Source: Amycolatopsis sp. GM8
GTDB taxonomy: Bacteria > Actinomycetota > Actinomycetes > Mycobacteriales > Pseudonocardiaceae
Assembly: GCF_021653975.1 (NCBI RefSeq)
Contig: NZ_JAJKFK010000009.1
Span: forward strand, 210,045 to 274,044
Reading direction: 5' to 3'
Length of the DNA stretch: 64,000 bases
Within the stretch, counting starts at the first letter, position 1; the number at the start of each line of letters is the position of its first letter. Position numbers and translations under genes: made by a program. A model generated the notes under the pieces. That model saw nothing but the letters and a program-made list of their open reading frames with translations, was not told where the DNA came from and made no database searches. Shown here piece after piece: positions 25,801-35,034 of this stretch.

Positions 25801-25889
25801 GTGTTCGCCCGCCACGCTGGCGTGTTTGCCCGCCACGTCGGTGAGTTGGCCGCGCGCGGGGCGAACACGGTGACCTGGCGGGCAAACAC
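25801..25889. repeat. 21-bp repeat array, GTGTTTGCCCGCC type, folded back on itself
   Basis: Two forward units (25801-25821, 25822-25842) starting GTGTTCGCCCGCCAC and GTGTTTGCCCGCCAC are followed by a GAGTTGGCC half-unit. Two units then lie on the opposite strand (ending 25868 and 25889, the last reading GGCGGGCAAACAC on top). The outer forward and reverse units can pair through 14 uninterrupted bases, giving a large hairpin just after rnpB. Same family as 47655-47758 and 59057-59120. Confidence 0.8.
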
Positions 25890-25897
25890 GACGGTTA

Positions 25898-26364
25898 AGC
25901 CCTGCCCTCATCGCGACGCACATCCCGCGCGCCTGGACGATCGCCACCGCGGCGCGGACGCTCGAAGCGGTCGACGTCATGCTGCGGCGCCTGCTCGGCG
26001 AAGCCGTGTCGTCCGCCGAAGTCGCCGAGGCAGCCGAACTTGCCCGTCAGGCCACGGAAGCGTGCACGCCCGAAGGTCCCCGTCGCCGCGAAGGCCACCC
26101 GCGGCTGGTCCGACGCGGAGTGGGACGAGGCGTCCGCTCGGCTCCAGGAGGACGGGATCCTCGACGCCGACGGGCTCACCGGCAAGGGGGTAGCGCTGCG
26201 CGAGCGCGTCGAGGAGCGGACGAACGCGGCCGCTTGCGCACCGTGGCGGCGCCTCGGCGCCGAGAAGTCCGAGCGGCTGCGCGAGCTCGGCCGTGGGCTG
26301 CGCGGGCTCGGCCGTCGCGGCGGGCGCGTTCCCGGACGGGCTTTTCGCCGCCCCGCGGGCCTGA
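25898..26364 (+). pseudogene. Remnant of an SCO6745-like family gene
   Basis: Three frames carry pieces of one protein. The first is LIATHIPRAWTIATAARTLEAV on through LRRLLGEAVSSAEVAEAAELAR (about 25905-26070). The second is KATRGWSDAEWDEASARLQEDG to LGAEKSERLRELGRGLRGL (about 26080-26310). The third is AVAAGAFPDGLFAAPRA ending at TGA 26362. The N-terminal third of the family is absent, ending where the repeat array begins, and about 60 codons are missing between pieces one and two. The family assignment comes from memory of the pattern RGWSxxEWxxAxARL and is moderately sure; its function is unknown. Confidence 0.65.
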
Positions 26365-26809
26365 CGTGCACGGATAGTGACCGCCTCAGAGAGCAGGTCA
26401 TGCTTCCGCTATCCGGCACATGATCGACTAGGCCGGGCGCCTTGTGATTGTCGGGTAGAACTCTTGCCTCCGAACGGGGCATGCCAAACTATGGTCCGCC
26501 GGAACCGAGCGGCGGTCCGAACAACCCAGAGTGAGCAGAGACAACGCTGACGGGGTCGGTTCGTGTCCAAACTACGCAATACGAGTGGACGGGGTTATTC
26601 CTGAGCGGCCTTGCGGACATGATGGAAGGCGACGAGTTCAGGGAGAGTGGCCGTACTGTGCCTGGTGAGGAGCGACGACCTACGACGGAGAGCACTTTGA
26701 CCGTTACGGGTAGTCACGCCATGATGTAGACCGGACCAGACCGTTCAACCCCGTGGGCCCCGCCCGGCGAGACCCATCCGACCACGCTCCTCGCACCCGG
26801 GAGTACGCG
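26365..26809 (+). other. Leader region of the T4SS-like operon, no gene seen
   Basis: No convincing reading frame is present. A candidate promoter has TTGCCT at 26464-26469 and TATGGT at 26490-26495, with wide (20-bp) spacing, which would give a leader of about 300 nt before the first gene. The GC content is lower than in the flanks. I could not assign a riboswitch or small RNA to it. Confidence 0.35.
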
Positions 26810-27076
26810 ATGACCATGATGACACTTGTGCAACACCTGGCACAGGGCGAGATCAAGACCCGAGGTGTCCAGCAATGGCTGCTGGACAACGTTATCCCGC
26901 TGGTACTGCTGGCCGTCGCGCTGCTGCTGCTCTGGCTGGGCGGTGGCAAGGGCGACAACGCCGGCGTGATGAAGCGCCTCGCCGGGGTCGTGATCGCGCT
27001 CGCGATCATCGGCCTCGCGGTCAGCGGGCTGGGCGTGAACGTCGGCGAATGGATCGCCGGCCTGTTCACCGGTTAG
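26810..27076 (+). CDS. Small two-TM protein, first gene of T4SS-like operon (VirB2-like candidate)
   Basis: An 88-residue protein with a short amphipathic N-terminus and two TM helices (about 26-44 and 56-76) joined by a small basic loop (GGGKGDNAGVMKR). Size, topology and position at the head of the operon resemble VirB2/TrbC-type pilin-like subunits of type IV secretion systems, but such small proteins carry little sequence signal, so the label is inferred. ATG 26810 has GGGAG 7 bases upstream. The PrgI-like gene follows after 10 bases. Confidence 0.72.
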   Translation: MTMMTLVQHLAQGEIKTRGVQQWLLDNVIPLVLLAVALLLLWLGGGKGDNAGVMKRLAGVVIALAIIGLAVSGLGVNVGEWIAGLFTG

Positions 27077-27086
27077 CGGAGCCCTC

Positions 27087-27548
27087 GTGCGGATTCGAAC
27101 CGATGACGACGTCTACCGGGTCGATGCGGTCTGGCTCGGCCCGCCGAAGGCCACCTTCCCGTGGCGTGCCAGGTACGTGTCGTGGGGTGTGGGCATCGCG
27201 GTCTTCCTGGTCGTGCTGACCGTCGAGCGGCAGATCGGCGTCGGGTTCGGTTTCTTCTCCACGGCGTGGGCGTTCATCCTCACGATCTTGATCACCAGGC
27301 TGATCACGAGCAAGATCAGTCATGAGCGCCCACTCGGCGCGGTGTTCACGATGTGGCTGCGGGAGCTGCACACCCCGCGCGAGCGGCCACGAGGAGACGG
27401 CGGCGCGGTCACCGCCACGAAGCTCCGGATCCGTCCCCAGCGTCCCTTGCCCAAGCACAAACGCGTGGGCCCCCGGCAGGGGGCCGGAAACAACACTCAC
27501 AGGCCCCGAGCACGCCAAGGCCGCGCTGCGGTCAAGGCGAGGAGGTAG
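27087..27548 (+). CDS. PrgI/VirB3-like membrane protein of T4SS-like operon
   Basis: A 153-residue protein: short N-terminal domain, two close TM helices (about 33-50 and 53-72), then a basic tail (KLRIRPQRPLPKHKRVG...). This is the shape of PrgI/VirB3-type inner membrane components that sit next to, or fused with, the VirB4 ATPase in Gram-positive conjugation systems; here too VirB4 follows directly. GTG 27087 has GGAG upstream. Its stop codon overlaps the spacer of the next gene's GGAGG site. Confidence 0.78.
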   Translation: MRIRTDDDVYRVDAVWLGPPKATFPWRARYVSWGVGIAVFLVVLTVERQIGVGFGFFSTAWAFILTILITRLITSKISHERPLGAVFTMWLRELHTPRERPRGDGGAVTATKLRIRPQRPLPKHKRVGPRQGAGNNTHRPRARQGRAAVKARR

Positions 27549-27551
27549 CTG

Positions 27552-30503
27552 TTGTTCGGTCGCCGTAAGGACCGGGAGCACGACGCGGGCGGCGCCACCC
27601 AGTGGCAGCCGCGGCCCGGTCGTGGCGTGCCGCCGAATGCCCAGAGAGCCCAGCCGAAGCAGGGCAGGCGGTTGCCGGGGGAGCAGGCCATCCCGAGCTA
27701 CACCCCGTCCATCGCCGCCCGCAGCATCGACGGCCACCTGGTCCGCACCGGGCACGAGGTGTACGCGTGGTACCGGCTGGCCCCGCAGCGCTGGTCGTTC
27801 CGGTCCGACTCGCAGCGCCGTGACCTGATCGCCGCGATCGCCGGGCAGTATGCGGAGCTGCAGGGCCGCTGGCTGCACCTGCGGGTGACGACCCGGCCGT
27901 ACCCGATCCGGATGTGGGCCGAGGCGCATGTGCACAACGCGGTCGGCCGTCCCCGGGACACGCCGGGCACGCTGTCCTTCGACGACTACCTGATCGGCGA
28001 GCAGCAGCAGCTCATGGGCCGCTCGATGGCCGAGAAAGAGGTCTACCTCGGGGTCCAGGTGCAGACCCGCCGGATGGTGGACCGCGCGGTGGAGAGCGCC
28101 GCGCCGCTGCTGCGCCGGATCCTGCCGGAGGCCGTGGACGCCGAGCTGACCGCGCTGGACTCCGAGGTCGAGCACCTCGACCAGGTCATCGGCTCGTCGG
28201 GGCTGGAGGGCCGTCCGGTGCACGCCGAGGAGATGTCCTGGCTGATGCACCGGTCCTGCTCGCTCGGCCTGCCCGCGCCCCGCAACATGCCCGCGGTGCC
28301 GGGCGCGGAATGGGAGCCGGAGGACCTGGCGAGTTTCACCGACGCGGCGGACTTCCACGCCGACCCGTACGCGCCGACGCTGACCGTGCGCGGGCGCACC
28401 GGGTCGAACGCCGGGGTGCGCCGCCATCTCGCGGTGCTGACCGTCGGCCAGATGCACGGCCTGCAGATCCCCGAGGTGGACGACCCGTGGGTGCAGCACG
28501 CGGACCGGCTGCCGGCTTCGGTCGAGTGGTCCGCCCGGATCTACGTGCGCCGCCCGGAAGAGGTGGCGGGTGAGCTGCAGCGCCAGATGAACAAGGTGCG
28601 TTCGCAGGTCAAGCACTACACCGACGAGCACGAGCTGGAACCGCCGCAATCGCTTTCGCGCCAGGCGTCCCGGGTGCTCGAGATCGACGACGAGATGACG
28701 TCGGGTTTCACCGCGCTGGCCACCCGGGTGCGTTCGTGGTGGCGGCTGGCGGTGTCGGGCCCGACCGAGCGCGACGCGCTGCGCCTGGCCCAGCAACTGC
28801 TGGACCTGTACAAGCCGAAGATCGCGATCGAGCATCCCGAGGCGCAGTACGCGATGGCCCGCGAGTTCATCCCGGGCGAGCCGCTCTCGTCCGCGGCGTA
28901 CATGCGCCGCGGTTCCGTCGTGTGGGCGGCCGCGGCGGTGCCGACGGCGACCGCGGAGGTCGGTGACCGGCGCGGCATCCTGCTCGGCGAGACGGTCACC
29001 GCGACCCGGCGGCCGGTGGCCTGGGACCCGTGGATGGCGCAGGAGATCCGCGACGGCTCGGGGCTGACCGCGATGGTCGCCGGCCTCGGTGGCGGCAAGT
29101 CGTTCCTCGGTGGCGGCATCGTCTACAAGACCCTGCGCGCGGGTGCGAGCTGGACGCTGCTCGACCCGTCGGGTCCGCTGTCGCGGCTGTGCGACCTGCC
29201 GGAGATCAAGCCGTACGCGCGGCCGATCAACCTGCTCAACGCCCAGCCCGGAATCCTCAACCCGTACCGGGTGGTCGCCGAGCCGCAGCTCGAACACTTC
29301 CTCGACGAGGAGAACCCGGAGCGGGCGTGGCGGCGCGAGCGCGCGCTGGCCGGGGCCACCCGGCGGCGGCTCGTGCTCGACGTGCTGGCCGGGATCCTGC
29401 CGTACGAGGTGGCACGCATGCCGCAGAGCCGGATCGTGCTGCTGCGCGCGGTCCGCGCGGTCGGTGGCCGTTACGACGCCGACCCGGGGCAGGTCATCGA
29501 CGCGCTGCGCCGGGACTCCAGCGAGCATCACGAGCACGCGGTCGTGGTCGCGGACTTCCTCGACGAGATGCGCGAGCGAATGTCCTTGCTCATCCCGGAA
29601 AACGACGCCGACCCGTACTCCGAGGGCCGCGACGACCGGCTGACCGTGCTGACCATGGCGGGGCTGACCCTGCCGAAGGACGGCGTCGGCCGCGAGCACT
29701 GGACCGACGCCGAGGCGCTCGGTGTCGAGATGCTGAACCTGGCGGCGTGGCTGACTCAGCGGTCGGTCTACGAGAAGCCGAAGGACCAGCGCAAGGGCGT
29801 CTGGATCGACGAGGCGTTCTTCCTGTCCGAGGTGCCGACGGGGCGGGTGCTGATGAACCGGTTCGCCCGTGACTCGCGGAAATGGAACGTCCGGGTGCTG
29901 CTGTCCTCGCAGATCCCGGCGGACTTCCTGAAGATCCAGGGTTTCGTGGCGCTGCTGGACTCGGTGTTCGTCGGCCGCCTCGACGACGACGAGGCGCAGG
30001 CGGATGCGTTGCGGCTGCTGAAGGTTCCGGTCGGGGTCGGCTACGAGCAGGTCGTCGCCGCGCTCGGCCGGCGGCCCGGCGCGCACCGGGACGCCGAGCG
30101 CGACCGCGAGCCGCGGCAATTCATCTTCGGTGACGGCGCGGGTGGCGTGGAGCGGATCCGGGTCGACTTCTCCGGGCCGCACCTGGAACATCTGCGTGCC
30201 GCGATGGACACCACACCCGGTTCGAAGGACGCGTTGCCCGCGGACAACCGCGCGGCACGCGAGGCCGAGCAGCAGCAGAAGGCCCAGTACGTGCCGGCCC
30301 CGCCACCGGACGACGACGAGCTGGAACAGGATCTGGAGCTGGCGGCCGAACGCGAGGTCGGCCTGACCGAGGAGCAGTTGCTCGCCGAGGAGGTGCCGGG
30401 TGCTTCGAACGGCGCCGCGACGAGCACCGAGAACGGCGCCGAGCCAGAGGGGGAACACGCGACCGCGGGTAAGCGGGGCGGTCACGGCCGGGACGCCGCA
30501 TGA
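27552..30503 (+). CDS. VirB4/TraC-type secretion ATPase
   Basis: A 983-residue ATPase and the motor of the putative secretion apparatus. The N-terminal half (about 50-450) is the VirB4 N-domain. The C-terminal RecA-like domain carries Walker A GLGGGKSF (about 511-518), Walker B KGVWIDEAFF (about 748-757) and an arginine/sensor stretch LSSQIPADFLKIQGF. The last 90 residues are acidic and Gln-rich. TTG 27552 is the start: GGAGG lies 6 bases upstream, and no better codon is available. The stop overlaps the next ATG (ATGA). No nearby VirD4-type coupling protein exists, so VirB4 would be the only motor. Confidence 0.9.
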   Translation: MFGRRKDREHDAGGATQWQPRPGRGVPPNAQRAQPKQGRRLPGEQAIPSYTPSIAARSIDGHLVRTGHEVYAWYRLAPQRWSFRSDSQRRDLIAAIAGQYAELQGRWLHLRVTTRPYPIRMWAEAHVHNAVGRPRDTPGTLSFDDYLIGEQQQLMGRSMAEKEVYLGVQVQTRRMVDRAVESAAPLLRRILPEAVDAELTALDSEVEHLDQVIGSSGLEGRPVHAEEMSWLMHRSCSLGLPAPRNMPAVPGAEWEPEDLASFTDAADFHADPYAPTLTVRGRTGSNAGVRRHLAVLTVGQMHGLQIPEVDDPWVQHADRLPASVEWSARIYVRRPEEVAGELQRQMNKVRSQVKHYTDEHELEPPQSLSRQASRVLEIDDEMTSGFTALATRVRSWWRLAVSGPTERDALRLAQQLLDLYKPKIAIEHPEAQYAMAREFIPGEPLSSAAYMRRGSVVWAAAAVPTATAEVGDRRGILLGETVTATRRPVAWDPWMAQEIRDGSGLTAMVAGLGGGKSFLGGGIVYKTLRAGASWTLLDPSGPLSRLCDLPEIKPYARPINLLNAQPGILNPYRVVAEPQLEHFLDEENPERAWRRERALAGATRRRLVLDVLAGILPYEVARMPQSRIVLLRAVRAVGGRYDADPGQVIDALRRDSSEHHEHAVVVADFLDEMRERMSLLIPENDADPYSEGRDDRLTVLTMAGLTLPKDGVGREHWTDAEALGVEMLNLAAWLTQRSVYEKPKDQRKGVWIDEAFFLSEVPTGRVLMNRFARDSRKWNVRVLLSSQIPADFLKIQGFVALLDSVFVGRLDDDEAQADALRLLKVPVGVGYEQVVAALGRRPGAHRDAERDREPRQFIFGDGAGGVERIRVDFSGPHLEHLRAAMDTTPGSKDALPADNRAAREAEQQQKAQYVPAPPPDDDELEQDLELAAEREVGLTEEQLLAEEVPGASNGAATSTENGAEPEGEHATAGKRGGHGRDAA

Positions 30504-32566
30504 CGACCCTCCTCACGCTCGGTGGAGTGCTGGCCTTCTCCTGGGGCTGGTACGCCTTCAAGGGTTTCGTGCGCCGTGGCGGGTTCCGGGGCAAGCGTCC
30601 CGGGCGGTGGGCCACGATGGTCGCCGTCGCGTTGCTGGTCGGTCTGCAGGCCGTAGCCACCGCGCCGGCCGCGTCGGCCGCGGCGTGCGGTGAGGCGCCG
30701 ACGCCGGAGCGGCCGGGCTCGGGCATGGTCGGCGCGATCGACCCGCCGGCCACACACGGCGAGAACGGCAGCGCGTACCTGGACTACAGCTACGCCGGGA
30801 TGGTCTGGTACGTCTACCAGACCGACTGCAGCCCGTTGTCCGGCATCACGAGCCCGAACTCGACGATCGACACCTGGGCCGGCAACGAGATGTTCGACAT
30901 CGGCAAGAACATCGTCGGTGCCACGAACTCCTTGCACTACACGGTGATGGAGGGCGGGCTGCTCAACCCGATCTACGGAGCGGTGAAGAGCGGCGCGGAG
31001 AAGGTCTACAACAACATCTACGCCCAGCTGTTCGGGCTCGCGGCACTGATCCTCGCGATCCTGATGTTCCGCAACATCTGGCGCGGCGATCTGTCCACAG
31101 TGTCCAAACGCGCGCTCTACGGGCTCGGCGCGGTGTGGCTCGCCGCGTCCTCGCTCGCGATGCTGAGATATTTCGATCCCATCGACAAAGCGATCGTCCA
31201 GACCACCACGAACATCCAGGCGGGGTTCGTGGACGACTCGGGCAATCGCGTGGTCCGCGAGATCCTGCCCACCGAGCTGCACACCCAGGTCGTCTACAAC
31301 AACTGGCTGCGCGGCGAGTTCGGCGCGCCGGACGCCGCGCAGGCGACCCAGTTCGGCCGGCCGCTGCTGGACGCGCAGGCGTTCACCTGGGACCAGGTGC
31401 GCAACGGCGACGATGCGAACCAGGCCGTGGTGGACTCGAAAAAGGCCGCGTACAAGAACATCGCGGGCCAGCTCGGTACCGCCACGCCGTACTTCACCGG
31501 CGAAGGCGGCAGCCGTACCGGTTCCGGTTTTCTCGCGCTGCTGCAGAGTCTCGTGTACGCGCTGTTCCAGTTGGTGGCCAAGGCTTCCGTGCTGCTCGCC
31601 CAGGTGCTGATCCGGCTGTTCGCGCTGACCGCGCCGCTGATCGGCCTGGTCGCGCTGGTGCACCACGACATCCTGCGCCGGGTGGGCAAGGTGCTCGGCG
31701 GCGTCGGGTTCAACCTGATCGTGCTCGCGGTGCTCGCCGGTGTGCATTCCTTGCTGCTGCAGGCGATCTTCGGCGCGGGCAACTCGCTGTCGATGCTGAC
31801 GCAGATGGCACTGGCCGGTCTGGTGACCGTGCTGCTGTTCCTCATCGGCCGCCCGGTCCGGCGGTTGTGGCAGATGGTGGAGATGTCCGTCGGCATGGTC
31901 GGTTCGTCGATTCCGGCGCCCAGCGGCGGGATCTTCTCGCGGTTCCGCCGCAAGCCGGGGCCGACACCGCAGGACGAGTTCTGGCAGGGCGTCCGCGACG
32001 CGGACGACAGCGATGTGGAGACCCGTGGGCCGATCGGCGCGACGGCCGGTGGCGGCCGCTACCGCCCGGAGGCGACGATCTTCGCGAACTCGCAGCGGCT
32101 CGACGGCGCCGGTTCGATGGCCGCGCGCCCGGCCGCCGCGTGGTCCGGCGCGCCGTGGCCGGGCGGGGGAGCGTTGTCCGGTAACGGAAACCGGCCCGCG
32201 CTGCCGTCCGGTGGCGGGCCCGGGGTGTACCCGTCGTACGGGCCGGGCGGCGGTGGTCAGGACCACTACGTGTACTCGGCACCGCCGGGTACCACCCGTC
32301 GTTCGGACGCCGGCTGGGTGCCACCGCAGCCGCAGAGCCGGCGCGTGGACACCTCGCCCGTGTTCAACCGGGACGATCTGCCGGACTCGGTCGTCGTCCC
32401 GTCGCGGATGCGGTCGACGCCCGCGGCGCCCTTCGTGCCGGCGCAGCAACCGCGCCGCGCCGAGCGCGAACTCGTCGGCGGCAAACCGGTGCACGTGATC
32501 TACCGGCCGTCCCGCGGAATCGAGGTGCGCGAGGAACCGCGCGACACCGATCAAGTCGTGAGGTAA
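30500..32566 (+). CDS. VirB6/TrbL-like polytopic membrane protein
   Basis: A 688-residue channel-type component. A hydrophobic N-terminus and a signal-like segment (about 35-60, ending ASAAA) precede an extracytoplasmic region. Six or so TM helices follow (about 175-193, 206-222, 345-385 as a long pair, 405-428, 436-452), then a 230-residue Gly/Pro/Arg-rich cytoplasmic tail. This topology, and the neighbours, fit the VirB6/TrbL family that forms the inner membrane path of type IV secretion systems. The start overlaps the VirB4 stop by 4 bases. Confidence 0.82.
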   Translation: MTTLLTLGGVLAFSWGWYAFKGFVRRGGFRGKRPGRWATMVAVALLVGLQAVATAPAASAAACGEAPTPERPGSGMVGAIDPPATHGENGSAYLDYSYAGMVWYVYQTDCSPLSGITSPNSTIDTWAGNEMFDIGKNIVGATNSLHYTVMEGGLLNPIYGAVKSGAEKVYNNIYAQLFGLAALILAILMFRNIWRGDLSTVSKRALYGLGAVWLAASSLAMLRYFDPIDKAIVQTTTNIQAGFVDDSGNRVVREILPTELHTQVVYNNWLRGEFGAPDAAQATQFGRPLLDAQAFTWDQVRNGDDANQAVVDSKKAAYKNIAGQLGTATPYFTGEGGSRTGSGFLALLQSLVYALFQLVAKASVLLAQVLIRLFALTAPLIGLVALVHHDILRRVGKVLGGVGFNLIVLAVLAGVHSLLLQAIFGAGNSLSMLTQMALAGLVTVLLFLIGRPVRRLWQMVEMSVGMVGSSIPAPSGGIFSRFRRKPGPTPQDEFWQGVRDADDSDVETRGPIGATAGGGRYRPEATIFANSQRLDGAGSMAARPAAAWSGAPWPGGGALSGNGNRPALPSGGGPGVYPSYGPGGGGQDHYVYSAPPGTTRRSDAGWVPPQPQSRRVDTSPVFNRDDLPDSVVVPSRMRSTPAAPFVPAQQPRRAERELVGGKPVHVIYRPSRGIEVREEPRDTDQVVR

Positions 32567-32569
32567 GAG

Positions 32570-33169
32570 ATGCCGATCAGGACCAACCGCGGGCGGGCCG
32601 CGGTCTACCGCCGCCTGTGGGGTTTTCCCCTGCGCTCGCCGCGGCATCTCGCCGGGACCGCGATCGCGGTCGCGATCCTCGTGCTGGCCATCGGGCTCGT
32701 GGTGCCACAGCTGCTGGGGCCCGGGCAGCGCAGCACCGTCACCCCGGCCCGGATCCCGGACCCGGCGTCGACGGCGGCGCCCCGCCCGGCGAGCGGCTCG
32801 TCCTCGGCCCCGATGTCGACGAGGCTGACCGCGCCGCTGGTGCAGCCGACGTCCGCGGCGCCGAACCCGGAGGCGCTGAACATCGCGAAGCTGTGGGCGC
32901 AGGCGTGGGTGAACCACCCGGCCGGGATCACGAACGCGCAGTGGCTGGACGGGCTCCGCCCTTACACCACCGACGAGTTCCTGCCGCAGATGTCCACAGT
33001 GGACCCGTCGAACATCCCGGCGAGCAAGGTGACCGGTGACCCGAGCGCCGCCCAGTCCTACACCAGTTCCGTCCTCGTCGTCGTGCCCACCGATGGGCCC
33101 AAGCTCAGCATCACCGTCGCGCAGACCCCCGCCGGGTGGCGGGTGGCCGAGTACGACCAGGCGAGCTGA
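32570..33169 (+). CDS. VirB8/TcpC-like bitopic protein
   Basis: A 199-residue protein with a basic N-terminus, one TM helix (about 22-44; GTAIAVAILVLAIGLVVPQLL), a Pro/Ser/Thr-rich linker and an outer domain (about 100-199) with an alpha-then-beta pattern (EALNIAKLWAQAWVNHP...VLVVVPTDGPKLSITVAQTPAGWRVAEY) typical of the NTF2-like fold of VirB8 and TcpC. These scaffold type IV machines. ATG 32570 begins 3 bases after the previous stop. The assignment rests on topology and context. Confidence 0.75.
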   Translation: MPIRTNRGRAAVYRRLWGFPLRSPRHLAGTAIAVAILVLAIGLVVPQLLGPGQRSTVTPARIPDPASTAAPRPASGSSSAPMSTRLTAPLVQPTSAAPNPEALNIAKLWAQAWVNHPAGITNAQWLDGLRPYTTDEFLPQMSTVDPSNIPASKVTGDPSAAQSYTSSVLVVVPTDGPKLSITVAQTPAGWRVAEYDQAS

Positions 33170-33171
33170 GT

Positions 33172-34170
33172 ATGCGGCTCGGGGTACTGATCGGGGTGGT
33201 GGTCGCTGTGCTCTTCGCGGGTGTGCTGACCGCCGGCGTCGTGGTGAAGGTGGTCACCGACCAGCAGGCCGCGCAGGCGCAGGCGGTGCAGAACACCAGC
33301 TGCGACGCGGCGATCGGCCCGACCAGCCCCGGCCAGGCACAGACCGCGCAGGGTCAGGCGCAGGGCCTCGACGGCGACCAGCGGCAGATCGTGCAGCAGA
33401 TCGTGGACATCGGCAAGCAGCGCAAGCTGTCGCCGCGGGCGTGGCAGATCGCGATCCAGGCGGGCATGACCGAGTCGGGCCTGCGGAACCTCGCCTACGG
33501 CGACCGCGACTCGCTGGGCATCTTCCAGATGCGGCCGTCGATGGGCTGGGGCAGCGTGCCGCAGTTGCAGGACATCGGGTACGAGATCAACAAGTTCTAC
33601 GACGTGCTGCTCGCGGTGCCGGGCTGGGACCAGCAGCGGCCGGGTTCCTCCGCGCAGGCCGTCGAGCGTTCCGCGTTCCCCGAGCGGTATCACCGCTGGG
33701 AGCCGATGGCGGCATATCTCGTGGAGAACGTCGGTCAGGTGGCGGACATGGTCGGCTGCGGGCAGAGCGCCGGGCTGGCGCTGCCGCCGAACCAGGCCGC
33801 CGCGTCGGCGATCGCGTTCGCCTTGGGGGAGCAGGGAAAGCCGTACGTCTGGGGCGCGGAGGGGCCGGACTCCTACGACTGCTCGGGCCTGATGCTGCGC
33901 GCCTACCAGGCCGCCGGCATCACCCTCGACCGGGTGTCGCAGGACCAGTACCACGACGGCGCGCTGCTGCCCGCGCGCACCGCGCAGCCCGGTGATCTGC
34001 TGTTCTGGGCCTATGACCCGTCGAACCCGAACACGATTCACCATGTGGCGATGTACCTGGGTGATGGGAAGATAGTGGAGGCCCAGCAGACCGGCGTGCC
34101 GGTGCACGTCCGGTCGGTGTCGTTCGACGAGAGCGAGCTCGTGCCGCAGGCCGTGCGGCCGGGTGTGTGA
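33172..34170 (+). CDS. SLT + NlpC/P60 peptidoglycan hydrolase of T4SS-like operon
   Basis: A 332-residue wall hydrolase. After an N-terminal TM anchor (about 3-25), an SLT-like domain (about 65-190) shows a catalytic Glu in GMTESGLRN and GIFQMRPSMGWG. The C-terminal NlpC/P60 domain (about 205-332) shows the Cys in YDCSGLMLRAYQ and His in IHHVAMYLG. The same two-domain enzymes (TcpG, TraG, Orf14) open the wall for Gram-positive type IV secretion machines, so this plays the VirB1 role. ATG 33172 follows the previous stop by 2 bases. Confidence 0.9.
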   Translation: MRLGVLIGVVVAVLFAGVLTAGVVVKVVTDQQAAQAQAVQNTSCDAAIGPTSPGQAQTAQGQAQGLDGDQRQIVQQIVDIGKQRKLSPRAWQIAIQAGMTESGLRNLAYGDRDSLGIFQMRPSMGWGSVPQLQDIGYEINKFYDVLLAVPGWDQQRPGSSAQAVERSAFPERYHRWEPMAAYLVENVGQVADMVGCGQSAGLALPPNQAAASAIAFALGEQGKPYVWGAEGPDSYDCSGLMLRAYQAAGITLDRVSQDQYHDGALLPARTAQPGDLLFWAYDPSNPNTIHHVAMYLGDGKIVEAQQTGVPVHVRSVSFDESELVPQAVRPGV

Positions 34171-34185
34171 CCAACGGAGAGTTCT

Positions 34186-35034
34186 GTGGCCAAGAAATTC
34201 GGGAAGAAACGCAGCCCCGGCAAGGATCCGCGGGATCTCTTCGGCGCGCCCCCACCGCCGCCGCGGTCGGCCGCGCGCCCGGCGTCGAGTACCCCGCTGG
34301 CCGACTACCTGGCGCCGAACTGGCCGGGGGTCGACGAGAACTACGTCGTGCTGCCGCGCTCGCTCGCCGAGGGCATGTCGTTGCCGTGGCAGCAGCAGAT
34401 GTCCGCGTTGCTGGCGCAGTTCCACCAGCAGCACCAGAGCCTGTCGTGGCCGGTGTACCGGGTGGTGCCCTCGCGCTACGAGAACCTCGCCGACCTGGAC
34501 GAGGAACAGCTCGCCGAGGCGGGCTACCTGGTGGAGATCGACGCCGACGGGGAAATGGTGTACCGGGAGCGCAGCGGCCGGAAGGTCGAGGACCCGGAGC
34601 ACACGCGCGTGCTGGTGTCGGTGCTCGACCCGATCGCGCCCCGGCGTGGCCGGAGTGACGCGCCCGCGGAGCCCGCGCCCGAGCGTCCGCGCGCGGCGCC
34701 GATGAACATCCCGCCTGGCCCGGTCTGGCGTACGACGCCGAAGCCGCCCGAGGCGCCGCCCGCCGAGGAGCCGCGTGTGGAGCGGGAACCGCGTGTGGAG
34801 CAGGAGTCCGCGAAACCGCGGGTGCCGCCGCTGGGTTTCGAGGCGGCCTTCGAGGAGAAGCCGGCTGTGGAAGGGACTCCCGAGCCGGTCGAGCCCGACG
34901 CCGATTCCGACACCCCGCCTCGCGGCATCCCGCTGTCCGACCGCGGCTGGTTCGACGAGCACCCCGACCAGCAGCCCGGCCAGTTCGGTCCTAGCGGGCA
35001 GCCGACGGAACTTCCCTATCGCTACCGGTCTTGA
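34186..35034 (+). CDS. Proline-rich cytoplasmic protein, last gene of T4SS-like operon
   Basis: A 282-residue soluble protein of unknown family. A basic, Pro-rich N-terminus precedes a small folded part (about 45-150, with SLPWQQQMSALLAQFHQQHQ and PVYRVVPSRYENLADL). A long disordered Pro/Glu-rich tail with the repeated VERxPRVEQE motif ends the protein. GTG 34186 has GGAGAG 5 bases upstream. The C-terminal 44 bases overlap the end of the convergent MFS gene. A partner or chaperone role for the secretion operon is inferred only from position. Confidence 0.75.
   Translation: MAKKFGKKRSPGKDPRDLFGAPPPPPRSAARPASSTPLADYLAPNWPGVDENYVVLPRSLAEGMSLPWQQQMSALLAQFHQQHQSLSWPVYRVVPSRYENLADLDEEQLAEAGYLVEIDADGEMVYRERSGRKVEDPEHTRVLVSVLDPIAPRRGRSDAPAEPAPERPRAAPMNIPPGPVWRTTPKPPEAPPAEEPRVEREPRVEQESAKPRVPPLGFEAAFEEKPAVEGTPEPVEPDADSDTPPRGIPLSDRGWFDEHPDQQPGQFGPSGQPTELPYRYRS

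Noticed and set aside
26810..35034. Integrative conjugative element
   Set aside because: No integrase, relaxase, coupling ATPase, direct repeats or tRNA target are seen, and codon use matches the neighbours.
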